A stretch of DNA of 64,000 bases from Rhizophlyctis rosea. Taxonomy: Eukaryota; Chytridiomycota; Chytridiomycetes; Rhizophlyctidales; Rhizophlyctidaceae. The DNA lies in NCBI GenBank assembly GCA_027596075.1, contig JADGJC010000035.1:74707-138706 (forward strand), read 5' to 3'. Below the pieces are notes generated by a model. It saw only the letters and a program-made list of their open reading frames with translations, made no database searches and was not told the origin of the DNA. Below are positions 43,940 through 55,098 of the stretch, one piece after another. Position 1 is the first letter of the stretch, and each line of letters starts with the position of its first letter. The position numbers were made by a program, and so were the translations under genes.

Positions 43940-44862
43940 CTCAAGTCACCCCCCAAAGTAACATATTGGCTGAACCGCTGTTCATTGTTCCACACCTTGA
44001 TTAGATCCGCCAATGGCTTATCGATCTCGTCATCTGGGCCCCCACCTCCCCGCATGTGCCGTAGAACAGCGGTCTGCAAATGATACTGCAAGAAACGCGG
44101 GTTGATGAACATGTCCTCGTATCGCAGAGGTGTCTCCGCGTCTCCTGGGTCCGGCATGATTAGGTATTTGCCAATGATGTGCTTGGGTGCCTCTTTACTG
44201 ATGGCAACTATCCGCCATTTCCCCACATCTTCTTCCCAGACCACAGACCAGTATTGGAGGTTGAAGGCCGTGTGTATGGAAGATTCCATTAATGCCCCAT
44301 TGCGGATGTCGTCAACGCCCATCTCGTCGTATGTGAATGTAAGTGTATCAGTAATGTCCGTAGGTAGGCCGATGTATGAGCAGTTTTTCCAGGAATGGGG
44401 GATGATGTGGGTCCCGACCAGAACTTCTGGGTCTGCATTTCCTGAGGCGATGCAGCGTCTGCCCCTTAGTCCGAGTGAAAATCTGAAGTGTGCGTAGTGT
44501 TTCATGTCCTCTGGGCTGAGATCTTTGTTATCCGTACATGTGCTCCGGGGAGGGGAAAGGGTTGGTTGGGTCGTGATGGGAATCGTCGTGAGTTGTGGAG
44601 TGAGTTCTGACTTTGGGTGAATGATGTAATGACCGGCCCCTAGGGTGCCATCCGTGATGCCGAGAGCACCCGTGTCAATCTTGGTGCCGGCTAGGAAATG
44701 GTAGTTTTGCATAATTTCGACAATCGGGGTGTTGGTCAGGTGAGATAGATAGAGAATGCAGTCCTTGAAGAGAATAGAGTGGTTCGGTTTGCGCCCGACG
44801 TAAATGGACGCCAGCTTCTTGTTATCCCCACTCCTGACCGTGAGGTTGGTCATGATGGACAT
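43924..44862 (-). CDS. HNH-type domain protein (HNH_2-like)
   Basis: One open frame of 312 codons from ATG at 44862. The centre matches the fungal HNH_2 endonuclease-like fold: RCIASGNADPEVLVGTHIIP (Cys and the His of the HIIP motif), DDIRNGALMESSIHTAFNLQ (the rNGxxL...iHxxFd pattern) and WSVVWEEDVGKWRIVAISKE. The N-terminal 130 residues are of unknown fold (SILFKDCILYLSHLTNTPIV). These proteins are expanded in fungi and assumed to bind or cut nucleic acid, but activity is rarely proven. The frame ends LRWAAE*, while protein-like sequence continues out of frame downstream, so the true C-terminus may be longer. Confidence 0.78.
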   Translation of the reverse strand: MSIMTNLTVRSGDNKKLASIYVGRKPNHSILFKDCILYLSHLTNTPIVEIMQNYHFLAGTKIDTGALGITDGTLGAGHYIIHPKSELTPQLTTIPITTQPTLSPPRSTCTDNKDLSPEDMKHYAHFRFSLGLRGRRCIASGNADPEVLVGTHIIPHSWKNCSYIGLPTDITDTLTFTYDEMGVDDIRNGALMESSIHTAFNLQYWSVVWEEDVGKWRIVAISKEAPKHIIGKYLIMPDPGDAETPLRYEDMFINPRFLQYHLQTAVLRHMRGGGGPDDEIDKPLADLIKVWNNEQRFSQYVTLGGDLRWAAE

Positions 44863-45578
44863 TGTTGGGACACGCTTTCAAATTGGGAGGTTGTGGTTGC
44901 GCGTAATTTCAGGCCGGCGTGTATAGATTCGGAAATGGAGGATCGGAAGGGGTTGAGACTTACATACGGCCTATGTTGCTTAATTGTCAATTATTCATGT
45001 TTGGAGGCGAAAAAATATGAAAAAATGCAAGCACGTAACAAAGCTCCCCGATTCATCGGGTCAATTTGGTGTGTAACATGGCGCATGGCTTGCACCTACC
45101 ACACGCCACGTACGCTCTTTCGGACCTTGTTGAGGCCATTCAATGTAACATTTTGGATGGGACCCTTTGCCGAAAGGCACCGGCATTCCACCCATCAACA
45201 CATGCTCATATTACACCTATTATATATCGATACTGCCATCACACATAGCACGAAGTACTCATGCCCGACACGCAGATTGACTCAAAGTGCGTAAAGCTGC
45301 CAACTGAATATAAAGATGTGTGGGAATGAGGTCGTGGGAAAGGACGGGGAGAGCTCGGAAAGAATGACACGCGGTTCGGGGCCTGTTATGGGCGCCACAC
45401 TGCCCTCCAAAACTTCCCCAATACACAATGTCCAAAACTTACCCATGTTTGCCCACACTACCTCATCATACAGAACAAAACAGACCGACCGCCGAGGGAA
45501 ACGAGGTAATTTTCTGGCCCGATCATGACATTCCATGTGTATCAAAATCGCGTCCAAAAGTCTCACGGACACAAATCC
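44863..45578. other. Divergent promoter region HNH gene / RNF220-like gene
   Basis: About 700 bp between divergent genes. No frame with motifs. Both promoters are expected here. Confidence 0.45.
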
Positions 45579-47623
45579 ATGTCCGAAAAATCAGAACACA
45601 AAGACCCCTCAACCTGTCCCATCTGCCTCCAACACATCCCCAAAAATGAGTACGACCTCCATTACCAGATGGAGTTGAAGAAACTCGCGTTGGGGAATAT
45701 GACTCCCGAGCCGTCGGATGATGTTGGGACGTGAGTTTGGCGAATGCAGGGATTGCTTGCGGAAAATGACAGTTGGCTGATCATTTGTGGATAGAACGAA
45801 ATATCGACGTGGAGCGGCGGTGACGGCGGCGCAGTCTTTTAAGTCGGGGCGGAAGGGGAAGGGGCCGGGGTTGGTGGATGAGCATGAGCAGGTGGGGGGG
45901 TGTGGTGTTGGAGATTGGGTGGCGATGTTCATGCTGATTGACTTTATTCGCGGTAGCTGTTGGCACGGACAAAGGCAAATAGGTTGAAGCGGAAGGCGGC
46001 AATAACGGGAACACCCGGTAAGGACTCGCCTCGTTCCGGTCTGAATGCTGCATCGCGTCTTGGTGACATCGCTGATGTTTGTCTTTTCGTTCCATAGAAA
46101 ACGGATCACGAAAACGTCAACGTAACTCCGACTACCCAGGTAAGATCTCCGTCCAGTACCCGTTCAATGTCATCACCATCATTCCGTATTCACCCTTCCC
46201 ATTTAGAACCACCCTCAACCTGCCCAATCTGCACCAACCCCCTCCCCAGCGACCTAACACTCCAAAACGAACACGTCGACGCGTGTCTGGAACGATTACG
46301 GGAGCCGTCGCCGGAGGTGGAGGATGATGGTGCGGGGCAGTGGGAGGAGTATACTTGGGCGGGGCAGAAGAGAGTTAGGGCTACGGCGTTGATTGAGGGG
46401 GGGTATGCTGGTATGTGTTTGGGGAGGGGTTGATGGTTTTTTGGGGTTGTGTTTTGGGGGGGTCGGTGGTGGAAGGGGGTTGGTGGAAGGAGGGATGCTG
46501 CGTTTCTAGATTGTCTTTATCTATTGACCTCGCCCTGTTTTGGTCGTCTCATAACAGCCAGCGGCTACCTAGTGCACAAAAAAACCGACCCGGACTTCGA
46601 CGAAGACGTCGACATCGAAGACGACGACACGGAGCAGTTTGGGGAGGCGCAGTTTGGGGAGGAGGCGTTGAGGTCTTACCAAAGAGAGAAGGATGAGGAG
46701 GGGGAAGGGGAGGCGGGGCCGAGTGGGAGTGGGAGTGGGAGTGGGTGGGGGAATGGTGGGGGTGATTGGGGGGAGGAGGGGGATGGAGATTCGGTAGACG
46801 TCGAAACGGATTTACCGGATGGACAGGATTTGAAGGATGTTAGTGCGGATTCGAGACTTGTTATTGAGAGTTTGAAGGAGAGGGTTAGGGATTTTGTAGG
46901 TATTTTTGAGGGTTGTTTTCGTTACGCTGCATTACTTTTGGTTATGTGTTGAAGTTCTTGATTTGTTGGGGGAGGCGGTTGACGTGAAACGGGAAGAAGG
47001 CGGTTGGGTTGGGTTGGATTGGATGATGTGGGGGTGAGGGTTGTTGGGTTGGGTTGGGCTGAGTTGGGTTTGGTTGGATTGTTTGGTCGTGGGTTGGGTG
47101 ATGTGGGGGCTGAGGGTTGGGGTTGGGTTGGGTCGGGTCGGGTAGGATTGTGTGGTTCATTGATTGGCCAGTTGGGTTGGTCGGCGGTCGGTTGGTTGGC
47201 TGGAGGCTTCGGCAGGGAGTAGGGGGGAAGCGAGCGGCGCAGGCAAACCAGGGAAGGAGAATGCGACACTTTGTTCCTCCTGATGCAGCAACTAACTCAA
47301 TTTGTCCTGCTTCCCCCACCTCTCCCATCCCTCCCCAACTCACCTAACAGGAACGAGCATCAAAATCCATACCCAAATGTCTCATATGTCTCGACACGTA
47401 TAAGAACCCTTTAGCATCAATCATCTGTTGGCATGTGCATTGTGAGGCGTAAGTCTTTCCTTTCCCCTCCTCCCTCTGTTTCTTTTCCCTCTTTCCACAA
47501 CATTGATTGACCGTGCGGTGCGTGATGACCAGGTGCTGGCTAGAAACCCTGGCGGCGAAACGGCTGTGTCCACAGTGTCAGAAGATCACGGGGCCGGGGG
47601 ATTTGAGGAGGGTGTTTATTTGA
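45579..47623 (+). CDS. RNF220: RNF220-like RING E3 ubiquitin ligase
   Basis: RNF220 is a RING-type E3 ligase acting on nuclear factors in animals. At least seven exons. The N-terminal exon (MSEKSEHKDPSTCPICLQHI) has a C2H2-like finger, and a second comes from the exon at about 46200-46410 (STCPICTNPLPSDLTLQNEH, VDACL), resembling ubiquitin-binding UBZ4 fingers. A long acidic exon (46558-46900) follows. The two last exons give the RING: CLICLDTYKNPLASIICWHV, HCEA, CWLETLAAKRLCPQCQKITG, ending PGDLRRVFI. The CWHVHC..CWL.TL.AK.LCPQC...T.PGDLRR signature is diagnostic of the RNF220 group. All eight zinc ligands are present (C3HC4). The G-rich (ggttgg)n tract at 46985-47220 is in the intron before the RING exons. 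Confidence 0.9.
46985..47220. repeat. G-rich ggttgg-type microsatellite in intron
   Basis: Irregular runs of gggttg/ggttgg over about 230 bp inside the intron upstream of the RING exons. The plus strand is G-rich and may fold as G-quadruplex. It is not a telomere array because unit length varies. Confidence 0.7.
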
Positions 47624-47856
47624 AAGCAACGTGGGTGGGGGAAAAGGTGTAGTTGGGTGGGTAGCGGTGTTCAAATTTCTTGTAAATACTTTTTCAGTAG
47701 CTGGCTGCCCATCCTGTGATTGGGATAGGTAGTATACCCTGTAATTTGTGCAGGAAACGGTGGCAGGGCAAAATGGTAGCTTATTGGATGTACATGTACT
47801 GGAATTATGGATTGTTTTACACAAGAACGCAAATTGCTCAGGCTCAATCCCTTCAA

Positions 47857-49614
47857 CTAAGGGTCATTTGGGTCTCCAATCCGACCCTCTTCAGCTTCTT
47901 TTGATTTCTTCCACCACCTCACCATTTCCGCCTCATCCTTTGCCACCCCTATTCCATCCCGGAAACAACGTGCAAGGTTCCGCTGCGCAACGGCATGTCC
48001 TTGCTCCGCGGCCAATCGATACCACTTCACAACCTCTCTTTCGTCCTTCTTCACCCCTTTCTCAAATTCATAAGCAACAGCCAGGCCAATTTGCGCCACC
48101 ACGTGTCCCTGATCTGCTGCCTTCCTGTACCATTTCACACTTTCCCGTTCATCCTTCACCACCCCAGTTCCGTCCAGGTAACAGGCAGCAAGGTTATTCT
48201 GGGCGTCTGCAAATCCCTGATCTGCTGCCCTTCGAAACCATTTCACGGCTTCCGTCTGGTCCTTCTGCACACCCCACCCCTGATAGTAGCAGATGCCGAG
48301 CTTAAACTGACCCCTTGCATCACCCTGCTCGGCTGCCTTGAGATACCATTTCACTGCTTCCTTATCATTCCTTTCCACACCCTTCCCCTTCTGGTAGCAA
48401 TTTCCGAGCTTGGACTGAGCATTTGCATATCCCTGCTCTGCTGCCTTCCGATACCAGTTCACCGCTTCCTTCTCATTCTTCTCCACACCCAAGCCGTTCT
48501 CATAGCAGACACCAATGTTGTGTTGAGATATAATGTGTCCCTGTCTAGCTGCCTTTCTGTACCAAGTGGCTGCGGCAACGGCGTTTGTCTCCCCATCAGT
48601 ACCCAAGGTGGGATCCATGGTGACACCCATTTTGAACTGCGCTTTCCGGTCTCCCCTCTCGGCTGCGCGCTTCAAGTCCGCCAATGGATCGGCTGGAGAT
48701 GGCTCGAGGGAGGCAAGGGGCACGAAATCTACGTGGCGGCTAACGGCTTCTTTGACGCGGTGGAGGATGTTTGCGAAGGTAGCGTTGGTCGTTTCAATGT
48801 ACTGGGAGTGCCAAGAGGTGGTGTCAGAGTGGGCTGGCAAAGTGGCCAGTACAGAGTCCAATGAACTGGAGGGAACATACCAGGGTATCCCCAGCCATGA
48901 AGCCAATGGATGATTGCGTCCAGTTGCATTTGCCCGTGCCCACGATGACGACGATCAGGTGTATTCCGAGTTTGTGAACATATTTGAATTCAAGATTGCT
49001 GTTATGGTAGTTCGTTTAGCAAATGTATTTGGGCCTGAGTTCTTGTTGAATCCAGTCCGAATCTCTATCTCTATCGCACAGCATGTCCTTTCCAGCTCAA
49101 ACTCACAGTTCTTGGAAGTGATGTAGGCATCCGATATGCATGCAACAACACATTTTGCTGAATGGAAATGGTGATATGAGTATCTGAGATTATTTGCAAA
49201 ACGCTGTTGCGCTCATGCTTACATGGAAGAATGCCCTTCACAAGCTCCTCATATAATGGCCTCCCGTCGCCCAATCGATCGACATCGAGCCAGGTGTTAT
49301 ACCCAGACTTTGACAATTCACGTGCAAGTTGACGTGGGTCGCAGGGCTGTCAGAATAGGGTTGAGCAATCCATTATACCGTGTGGCGTAAAAGTGAAGAA
49401 CACTTGTAGAAGGCGATGCGCTCCCCTCATTCCTCCAATTCTGCAGCAGCGCCTTCTTCTGGTTTATAAGATTGTAACAACGTTCAATACGACGTTCAAG
49501 TGCAGAAGCTGCCTCGTCGTCATCTGCATCGATGAGTTGTCCTTCTAGTGCGTCGACCGTGAGGAGAAGCTTGTCAATCTGTGCCGCGAGGGCATCTACT
49601 GAGGATGCGTCCAT
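47857..49614 (-). CDS. TIR-like domain + SEL1 repeats protein
   Basis: Five or so exons from ATG at 49614. A helical N-terminus (MDASSVDALAAQIDKLLLTV) is followed by a TIR-like domain: LARELSKSGYNTWLDVDRLG, then DGRPLYEELVKGILPSKCVV, ACISDAYITSKNC, GIHLIVVIVGTGKCNW. Then come seven SEL1 repeats of 36 residues (for example YANAQSKLGNCYQKGKGVER). TIR domains signal in immunity or cleave NAD; SEL1 repeats bind partners or ligands. The first TIR strand is not placed (a candidate SVLHFYAT precedes an unclear junction near 49395), and the splice after SKNC is uncertain, so the presence of the catalytic Glu cannot be decided. The SEL1 part is a single exon ending at 47857. Frame is continuous from TIR to SEL1 via GDTL|YIETTN. 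Confidence 0.8.
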
Positions 49615-50199
49615 GGCGGCAGGTCACTGAGTGGGAACGTTGCCTAGGTAGTTGCTTCATGGCGCAACTTGCGGACAACCTGGCTGCTTTTACATGGAAG
49701 AACTTCCTTGTCTCACCATCCACAGTCGGCAAAGCAGGAGGAGAGGAGAGGTGACAGGTGTCTCTGAGTGGTGAGTGGGCCTTGGGAGAAGATCCAGATC
49801 CACTTACCGAAGACTTGGGATGGTTGCAAGGTCCGAGCCTCCGCAAGCCCTCCATAAATCGGTTTCACAAATTGACAGGTCCAGATCTCCGTCACGTAAA
49901 CAAAACACCAAAGTTACAATTCTAATCCGCACTTCAGTTGCAACTTTCAGCTCCAAGCCCACGCAATCAGATTTCAGCACCCTCCAGTTCTGCGGGCATA
50001 CTAGGCATGGCAAGGAGCCATCTTCGTCACCATATCCCCATTATTATATACAGGGTGAAAGATATTTCACCAAAAACTCATATACAAACAAAAGAACTCC
50101 AATCAAACTAACCCAGGACCACCTCCCATCCATCTCTGCTAATCAAAAATATTTTACAAACGAACCAACGACCTCCCCCTCCAACTCCCACAAGACCCT
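49615..50199. other. Intergenic, no gene seen
   Basis: Lies between the TIR-SEL1 gene's ATG and the MYSM1-like stop, same strand. It holds the TIR-SEL1 promoter. Plus-strand frames here lack motifs. Confidence 0.45.
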
Positions 50200-53100
50200 T
50201 CACCCCACCGCAAACCCCTTCTCAACCAACTCCCTAACCCTCCTCAAAAACCCTGCCGCAGCCTCACTCCCGCACATCCCCGCATGAGCCCCAATAGATC
50301 CCAACAGTTTGTCCAACCGGGTCGTGCTGGCGTCTGCACGGCGGTATGGTTTTAGGAGTTCCACGCGGCTGTGGAAGCGTAAGGAATGAGATCTGATGAG
50401 TCTTCAAATGGGCGGGACAAGAATTGGGAGATAATATACGTACTGCTTATGAAACCTATACGTCCCCACCAACTCCGCAACCTGGTTGAACAACTCGCTA
50501 GGTAGACTTTCGGATGCCACGATGGTCTTCTCGCATGCGTAGGGGAGACCTATGCGCACGTCAAGGTGATCAGATATTCCATATATTGCAGGAAGAGGTA
50601 ACTTGAGACTCAAGAATAGAGATCCATACGATATTCCCCAGCCGAGTTCCACTGCTGTGACACGTGCATGAATTTGATACGTGATACGTCCAATGGGTTG
50701 CGAGGATCGTAAGGCGAGACGATCGCCGCGATGAAGGGTTCGGTTCCGTCAGACCGTTGGAATAGGTTCTATGCCGACGAACAGCATACAGTTCTTATCA
50801 GTCCAAGAATTCTTCAAATAGCCCCTCGCCCTTCACACAGACGCGGCAGGCGAATGCAAAACCCTCCACCACTATACCAAAACGTTCAACCAACCTGATA
50901 AGCAACCTCATTCTCCAAATCCCTCACACTAGGATTCGGCTCAAAAGTCGGATGCGAATGATACCACCCAACAACATCCATCTGCATCCCCTGGAAATGC
51001 TCACGAGCCCTCATCTCGCTCTCCGGGTCCATCTCGCACTGCACGCCCGTCGAAAGACTGTTGCAGGGAAACACCGATTGGATGGAGAGGATTTGGTTGG
51101 TGGAGTCGTAGGTTCCGCCGAGGAGACCGATGATTTCGGTTTGGGCTAGGTGGGCGTGGAAGTCCATTACGATCTGGTTTGTGGAGAGTACGTGTGTTAG
51201 GTGGGAGTTTTTGGAGAGCGAGATCGGGAATACGTACGAGAGCGTTGGAACGGATCTCCACGCGGAAGGGCGCAGGGAGTTCTGGGGAGTAGCGACGGGT
51301 GGGGATCAGACGGAATGGATCATAGGAACCTAGGACGTCTCCTGTGGTATGTCCATGATGGTCGTGTTGGTGGGCATGTGTGCGGTTCTTTTTCAGAAGA
51401 GCTTTGTCCACTACAATAAGATAAACGGGTGGAATGTCAAACAAAAGTTTCTAGTACTTTGCACGACATCCAGCAAGTCGCCCATATGATTACGCGCCTT
51501 TCTCAAGCTCCTCATCCGCAAAATACTTCGAATTCAACGCCAACAGCCGCCTCTCCTCTCTCGCGGCCTTCCGCGCTTCAGCCGTCTCCGGATCATCCGC
51601 CACGTCGTCGACCTCATCCGCGGTATCTCCAACTCCACCCTCGCCATCAGGGTCCACCCTATTCAATTGCGAAATGTTCGTCAAAAAGGGTTCAGGCGCA
51701 TTTCATGCCTTTGTGTGAGGCTACCAGGCCGAAACTTACCACTCGCCATTTGCATTCCTGACCCGCCGTTTCCGTCTCCCCAGGGTATCATATGTAATCC
51801 ACACATCGCTGTAGAAGCAAGAAGAATCTCAATACCACCGCACCTTCCTTCATCAATTCACAATTGCCAGAAACTCACCCAACAGGCCCCTCCCCCTCCC
51901 CCTCTCCCTCACCACCCCCACCCGCCCCCTTCCTCCTCCTCTCCTCATGCCCCACATTAATAACCCCAATCATCTCCAAATAATCATGCACCCTCCCGAT
52001 AGCATTAACATCCCCCTCACCCCTCAACCCGGGCCTCACCGCCGTCTTCGTCAAATACTTCGGCTTCACACCCTCCCAGCACTGAATGATATGATTCCGG
52101 ATCTTGATGTACCGATCTGGTGTTTTGTTCGCGAGTTTTTTGGAGGGTTTTTGGGTCGAGGATGTGAATTGAAACCATTCGGGGTTGTGTTTTATTTCGT
52201 GGGGGTGGATGCGGGAGGGGTCGATTTCGATTTCGAGTTCGGTGGTGGGGGTTGTTGGTGTTGGGAGTTCATCGTCGGGTGGAGGGGGTGATGTGTGTGA
52301 CGGGTTGGGGGGAGTTGTGGTGTTTGGTTCTGTTGGTTCGAGGTCTGGTGCTGTTGATTGTGGAGCTATTGATGGTTGTTCTGAGGGCGCGGCAGCTGGT
52401 GCGGAAATTGTGTCGACACTATCGTCGTGATTTCGTTCCATTTTGGACTTAGCGACATCTAAATCCTGATGTGGTAACTCCTCAGGACTGGCATCCTCCA
52501 TCGTAAACCCATGCACGGAGTCCTCCTCCATTCCCATAATGTCCGCCATAGCCGACGCGGTTTCGTCGTTCAATGATACGGGAATGTCACTTGTTATGCT
52601 CGACAGAGCTGGTGACGCCACTATATCGACGCCATCATCAACCATCCCTCCATCTTCACCGTCAGCTTGCCTCGCCTCTCCCTCTCCCTCCCCGTCTGAA
52701 TCTTCCCTCGAACCCAAAACTGTAACCGGCATAAGTGTTCTCACATCGTCCTCCTCTGAATCCGTGATATCAATCTCAATATCTTCCTCCTCCTCCTTTT
52801 CTTCCTTCTCCTCCGTCTTCTGTACCACACTCTCCGGCTCCCCGCCTGCAGGTTTCCGTTCCATCGCTTGTACAACTGGCGTTGCGGGAACGTCTGCTTC
52901 CTCCTTCTTCACAACGGGTTTGCTAATAGGCTTTGGCATGGACGGCGATTCGAGCTGTACTCCGGTGGCGGCAAGATGTCTAGCGCGATTTTTGACCTGC
53001 AATGCGCTACGGGTTCCGATGAATTCCGCGATGCGTGTCCATGATCCGGAACCGTACTTTTTCTATTGTGCAGATGGCGGTAAATCGACCTGCCCTTGCA

Positions 53101-53729
53101 ATCATAAGAATTATCTCCTCTTACCACTCCTTCTTTCAGCTTTGCATCTTCATGTTCCGACCAACGCGTGTTATGCGTTGCAACATGAGAAGGATTCGAT
53201 TCCATTCGTATCTTCTTAACTTTCTTCCTATCCTTTTGGTCTTCTCGCGCCCGTTTGTTTGATTTGGTCCCATTCACTGTGCCATTGCTTGGTGCGGACG
53301 CGCTACGTTCTGCTATTTCTGAACCCGGAAGTTCAAGTGTGCCCTGCCCGAAGTAGAGTTCCTCTTCCGCTAGCATGTTTTGAATTAGCAGGCGAGACTG
53401 TTCGTCCATATTTGTCAAGGAACCGGGGACGTCCTGGGTTAAGGATGTTGAGTCCCGCTTGGCCCAACGGCACAAGCTGTCCACTCTTCACTTACTGAAC
53501 GGTCGAGAAGCCAATCCGGCTCGGGATACAAGTCCAGTAATGCCTCTCTATCCTCTGGTTCGAGCTGCAAGGGTGGACTCAGAGCTGCGAAATCATTTGT
53601 GTCGGCATCAACATTGTTGAGCAGGACACTATCGAGTTGTTGGACGGCCGTGTTGTTGTCTGCGGGCACAAAAGATTGAGAGGAGAGTTCCTCCTCGTCT
53701 CCTTCGATGTCGATGTCGTCTTCGTCCAT
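50200..53729 (-). CDS. MYSM1: MYSM1-like histone H2A deubiquitinase (SANT-SWIRM-MPN)
   Basis: MYSM1 removes ubiquitin from histone H2A in the nucleus. The domain order matches: an acidic N-terminus ([14 protein letters not shown]); a SANT/Myb domain ([48 protein letters not shown]); a long Glu/Ser/Pro linker; a SWIRM domain ([59 protein letters not shown]); and an MPN+ domain ([54 protein letters not shown]). The JAMM zinc motif is complete: Glu in EIIG, HxH in HSH and SVRD at the right spacing, so it should be an active metalloprotease. The C-terminal exons ([38 protein letters not shown]) end at 50200. Confidence 0.92.
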
Positions 53730-54117
53730 ACCGACCGGACGGCGTTAATGATGGAGTGTGAAGAGTGAATTGTGGGAGGTCAGAGACTTGGACACGCCAA
53801 CACACTGTGGGTCTTATGTGGGTCCCACCCCTTGGCCTCAGTTCGCGCTTGAAGCCTTGAACTATGTGGCGCATTGGATATTAAGGCACAGTCATGGTAT
53901 TACAGAATAACATCCGGAACACAACAGCAATAATCATAACGCCATTGCATTGGTGGGCATTGCATCAAACGTGGTCGCGCTCACTGGCAGCGCTACTGTC
54001 ACAGGTTCGAACCCAGGCGGCCACAACAGATGTTAGACACTTTTTTTTTTTCTTTTTTTGGCCCTGAACATAATCGAACCTCTCCCATGAATATAACCAA
54101 ATGCGAACAAGACATTA

Positions 54118-54440
54118 GAGAGGTTCTGCACGAAGGAATTCCTTCGCAAATTTCCTTAGTTACGTAATTTTTGATGGCGGTGTCGATGCACACGAAGGAA
54201 TTTCTGTGGGCAGGATGAAGGAAATTCCTTAGTTTCCTTCCTGAAGGGGTTCACGAAGGAGGTCACTTACTTCGTCAATTCCTATTGGATTTCAGGCCAC
54301 GAACACGTCACGAAGGAATTTCAATGAGGTTGAAGGGTGCAGAACTCCTGCCACCATGAATTTCCTTCCCAAATTTCCGTCGTGATCCTGGTGGTACGGG
54401 AACGACATTTGGGAAGGAATTCCTTCCTGCAGAACCTCTC
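54118..54440. mobile_element. MITE with terminal inverted repeats and TA flanks
   Basis: The left end gagaggttctgcacgaagg and the reverse complement of the right end gagaggttctgcaggaagg match over about 40 bp with few changes, continuing through gaattccttc into caaat. Both ends are directly flanked by TA (54116-54117 and 54441-54442), the target duplication of Tc1/mariner-type elements. Internally the element repeats cacgaaggaatt-type words, each a part-palindrome. With 323 bp and no ORF it is non-autonomous. Confidence 0.85.
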
Positions 54441-54631
54441 TATTGACTTCAACCCAATCATCATTATCATGATATTGATTCCATATCATGCATTTTGGAA
54501 AAGTCAGGCGGAATAGTTTGGAAACTTGGTAAATATCCAACGCAGTAGCGCATGATCTCATTATGCATCTCGAATGAATATATTGTAAAGATTTACAAAA
54601 CGTACAATTGAGTAGAACCAAAAAAATATAA

Positions 54632-54840
54632 CCTATTTACATAAAAAATACGAGGGCAATACCGACGGTGGGTGGTCAGCGACCCCCTTCACCCCCGTTG
54701 AAACCCCATAAAAATTAAAAAGTATTTACACGACCCCCATAAAAATAAAAAGCTATTTACACAAATAAAAGTGAGGGCAATACCGACAGTGGGTGGCCAA
54801 TGACCCCCTCACTCCCGTTGAAACCTTCAAAAAGAAGAAA
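54632..54840. repeat. Imperfect ~120-bp tandem repeat
   Basis: Copies begin at about 54632 and 54753 and share ctatttaca, gagggcaataccgac, gtgggtgg, gaccccct, cac.cccgttgaaacc. A more decayed relative may follow (cccacattgag...ctatttac at 54851-54888, and ccggttgagacc near 54963). Confidence 0.85.
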
Positions 54841-55098
54841 GATGGTGATACCCACATTGAGTAGTCTCCTGCCCTATTTACTCACAGCATCAAGTTTTTG
54901 CGCTAGCGCTCTAGTGGAAATCGAGCACCAACTAACTGTCAGCCGGGCTAGACAGCCAACACCCCGGTTGAGACCATCACGTCCCACAAAAAAACCCTGC
55001 AAAAAAAGTCCAAAGGGGAGATAAAACCAAAGAGGAGAAGTACAAAGAGATATGACACAAAGGGGTAGAAACAAAAGGCGCACCACCAGACTAGTCCC

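Larger units (their letters stand above)
53730..55098. other. Repeat-rich intergenic region with MITE
   Basis: No gene supported. It holds a tRNA-like fragment near 53968-54020, a (T)n tract at 54042-54059, the MITE at 54118-54440 and the tandem block at 54632-54840. Confidence 0.55.

Noticed and set aside
46985..47220. Possible internal telomere repeat
   Set aside because: Unit length and sequence vary (gggttg, ggttgg, gggctgag) and it sits in an intron of RNF220.
53968..54020. tRNA-like stretch: gtggtcg pairs with cggccac, and a ggttcgaaccc T-loop is present
   Set aside because: The acceptor ends pair but there is no anticodon arm and the T-stem has mismatches; not a functional tRNA, at best a fragment.
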